Shown: piece by piece, positions 62,488-64,000 of the stretch
Layout: every line of letters begins with the position of its first letter
Position numbering within the stretch: position 1 is the first letter of the stretch
Assembly: GCA_009782175.1 (NCBI GenBank)
Contig: WRKR01000006.1
Span: forward strand, 17,915 to 81,914
DNA: 64,000 bases
Direction: 5' to 3'
Source: Cystobacterineae bacterium
GTDB taxonomy: Bacteria; Myxococcota; Myxococcia; Myxococcales; Myxococcaceae
The notes under the pieces: model-generated
Seen by the model: only the letters and a program-made list of their open reading frames with translations
Database searches by the model: none
Told to the model about the DNA's origin: nothing
Made by a program: the position numbers and the translations under genes

Positions 62488-63090
62488 ATGTCGGGCCTTC
62501 CCTCCAAAACTTCTGACGAGGCTGTGGATCAGCAATGTCAAAAGCTCATCCACCAAGGAGCCTTGCATGCAGCCCTGGAGTTGTTGATGGATGCCTATGG
62601 TTCATCCATTTATGCCTTTGTCTGCAATATGTTGCGCGACCCAAACACAGCTGCGGATGTTTTGCAAACCACCTTTGTGCAGGCCTATAATAACCTTTTG
62701 GGCTTTGAGAAAAAATTTTCCTTTCGCATATGGTTGTTTACCATTGCGAAAAACCGCGCCATCGACCATTTGCGCGCTGCGCGGCGCAAAGCAAAAATAT
62801 CTATGCGCGTGGATGAGATGATGGACGTCTCGGATTCCAGCCCTTTGGCAGATCAACTCATCCACCACCAACAAATGGTGCAAAGCCTGGAGCAATGCCT
62901 TGAAGAGTTTCGCTCGCAAACCAAGGACTCCAGCTCGCTGCTCACCTTGCTTTTGCGTTTTCGCGAAAACCTGTCTTATGAGCAAATGTCCAAAATTTTG
63001 GGGAGCTCCACCGTGGCTTTAAGGGTGCGGATTACCCGGGCTTTGCCCAAGCTTAAACGATGCATGGAATCCAAAGGGAGAAGGTTGTGA
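62488..63090 (+). CDS. ECF-type RNA polymerase sigma factor
   Basis: A 200-residue extracytoplasmic-function sigma factor. Region 2 is seen as A-D-V-L-Q-T-T-F-V-Q-A-Y-N-N-L-L-G-F, then F-S-F-R-I-W-L-F-T-I-A-K-N-R-A-I-D-H-L-R. Region 4 has L-S-Y-E-Q-M-S-K-I-L-G-S-S-T-V-A-L-R-V-R-I-T-R-A. I start at ATG 62488, which has GAGG just upstream; the longer upstream frame is unlikely. Its TGA overlaps the GTG start of the anti-sigma gene, the usual coupling for such pairs. It is divergent from the CHAT gene, a plausible regulon member. Confidence 0.93.
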   Translation: MSGLPSKTSDEAVDQQCQKLIHQGALHAALELLMDAYGSSIYAFVCNMLRDPNTAADVLQTTFVQAYNNLLGFEKKFSFRIWLFTIAKNRAIDHLRAARRKAKISMRVDEMMDVSDSSPLADQLIHHQQMVQSLEQCLEEFRSQTKDSSSLLTLLLRFRENLSYEQMSKILGSSTVALRVRITRALPKLKRCMESKGRRL

Positions 63091-63839
63091 ACGAGTGTAC
63101 ACGCTTCGAAAATGAAGGGTTGGAAGTAGACATGCTTTCAGCAGAATTCACCCAGCACTTGCAAGGGTGCAAGCCCTGCCAACAAGCCCAAAGCAGCTAT
63201 GAAAAGCTGGCTTCGCTGCTCAGGCAGTGCCAAGCGCCCGCGGCTTTGCCTCTGGGTTGGAAAGAAAAGGTGTGGTGTGCCATCCAAGCCCAGGAAAAAC
63301 AAAAGCTTGCGCCCTCATGGTGGGAGCGGTGGTGCATGGCCATACGGGCATACCGCTGGGCTTTGGGGGGCTTGGCCACCGCCACGGTGTTGGCTGTGGT
63401 TTTCGTCTCCTTGGAGTTGCACCACAGCGTTTCGCAAGAGAGCGTTTTAAAAACGCCTTTTTCACAAACGGCCGCCTTTTCCTGGAGCATTTATGACAGC
63501 TCCGCCTCCTCATTCCGCAACACAGAGGGCGCCAAGGTGGGCAATGAAATTCATGTCAACGCCCATATTCCGCCCTCCTCTCAGGTAGCCCTCTTCGTCT
63601 ATGTGCACGAGCAACTGGTTTTCTCTTGCTCCTCCTCTGCGCCGGGGCCACATTGCCAACACGCGGAAAATACGTTAAAAGCCCAAATTCCCTTGGAAAA
63701 AATAGGCCTCTATCGCGCCTTGTGGGTTGTTTCTGCTGAGCCCCTCTCTGTGTCCGGGAAAAATTTCGACGCAGATGCCGCAAGCCTTTTGCACAGGGGA
63801 GCCAATATACAACACCCCTTTGTCCTTGAGGTTTATTAA
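63087..63839 (+). CDS. ZAS-type anti-sigma factor, membrane-anchored
   Basis: A 250-residue regulator. Near the N-terminus H-L-Q-G-C-K-P-C fits the zinc anti-sigma H-x3-C-x2-C motif, which usually binds the sigma factor in the cytoplasm. One membrane helix follows (A-L-G-G-L-A-T-A-T-V-L-A-V-V-F-V-S, about residues 92-110). A periplasmic beta-rich domain of about 135 residues comes last. The GTG start (63087) overlaps the sigma stop, preceded by GGGAGAAGG. The C-terminal domain presumably senses an envelope signal. Its architecture is not one I recognise. Confidence 0.88.
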   Translation: MNECTRFENEGLEVDMLSAEFTQHLQGCKPCQQAQSSYEKLASLLRQCQAPAALPLGWKEKVWCAIQAQEKQKLAPSWWERWCMAIRAYRWALGGLATATVLAVVFVSLELHHSVSQESVLKTPFSQTAAFSWSIYDSSASSFRNTEGAKVGNEIHVNAHIPPSSQVALFVYVHEQLVFSCSSSAPGPHCQHAENTLKAQIPLEKIGLYRALWVVSAEPLSVSGKNFDADAASLLHRGANIQHPFVLEVY

Positions 63840-63871
63840 AGGAGCGCCGGGCTTTAGGCTTTCAAAAACCC

Positions 63872-64000
63872 TAGACCGCTTTCACTTTGACATGATCTCT
63901 TCGTTGGGCTCCGGTTTCGCTCAGGTCATGCACTTAAGTGCACTCCCATCGCGAAATCCTCGCCCGCCTCGACCTCATGCCAAATTGAAACCGGTCTGGA
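63872..64000. repeat. Interspersed palindromic repeat copy (reference unit)
   Basis: The clearest simple copy, cut by or ending at the window edge. Left end ctagaccgctttcactttga and catgatctcttcgt; centre tcatgcacttaagtgcactc with the perfect palindrome at 63929-63942. The right end catgccaaattgaaaccggtct is the imperfect inverse of the left end. Terminal inverted repeats of about 24 bp, a unit of about 125 bp, and no coding capacity make it look like a MITE or large REP-type element. Confidence 0.85.

Overview
The window looks like chromosome of an aerobic, diderm bacterium, most likely Myxococcota or a neighbouring former-deltaproteobacterial lineage. That is inferred from gene content: an LPS-assembly LptD, a matrixin protease with a MYXO-CTERM-like tail, an FHA/AAA+ regulator with degenerate sigma-54 motifs, several lipoproteins, a CHAT/TPR protein beside an ECF sigma/anti-sigma pair, and a lysine-rich SWIB protein. 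Base composition is moderately GC-rich. No rRNA, phage, CRISPR array or intact insertion sequence was seen. No taxonomic marker search was possible.

Layout. 0.2-8 kb: icd-mdh (TCA cycle), an FHA enhancer-binding-like regulator, then a leftward operon of a secreted protein, a matrixin and lptD. 8-18 kb: gltX, rtcB, a composite palindromic repeat, small hypothetical genes, tRNA-Gln, and two large lipoproteins, one of them a clan-A glycoside hydrolase. 18.4-24.5 kb: nuoC-D-G-H-I of complex I plus a Nudix hydrolase. 24.7-36.8 kb: a heme locus, with hemB and hemD leftward and a tightly overlapping rightward run hemE-hemY-hemA-hemC-hemL-histidine kinase, then a Sel1-repeat gene, a response regulator and hemH. 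36.9-44.8 kb: an SPFH protein, asd, a divergent recA, a leftward set (HAD-IB, LarA-like, small helical protein, metallophosphatase) and the SWIB protein. 44.9-52.6 kb: glgX, lemA with a TPM-domain gene, a peroxiredoxin, thiC, SRP RNA and tRNA-Ser. 53-58.7 kb: a lipoprotein, an Ala/Pro/Glu-repeat membrane protein, and a sulfur-amino-acid locus (Rrf2 regulator, two PLP lyases/synthases, divergent cysK with repeats at the promoter). 58.7-64 kb: a roughly 1.3 kb orphan region with a 45-bp minisatellite, the CHAT protein, and the ECF sigma/anti-sigma pair.

The main functional theme is a nearly complete C5-route heme pathway from glutamyl-tRNA to protoheme. gltX lies on the same window. The coproporphyrinogen oxidase step is missing. 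A two-component system is embedded in the heme locus.

Two structural features recur. One is a family of interspersed palindrome-rich repeats with a shared end sequence (agaccgctttcactttga and its inverse), found at about ten intergenic places. The other is a set of short-period tandem repeats (15, 18 or 45 bp) inside or beside genes.
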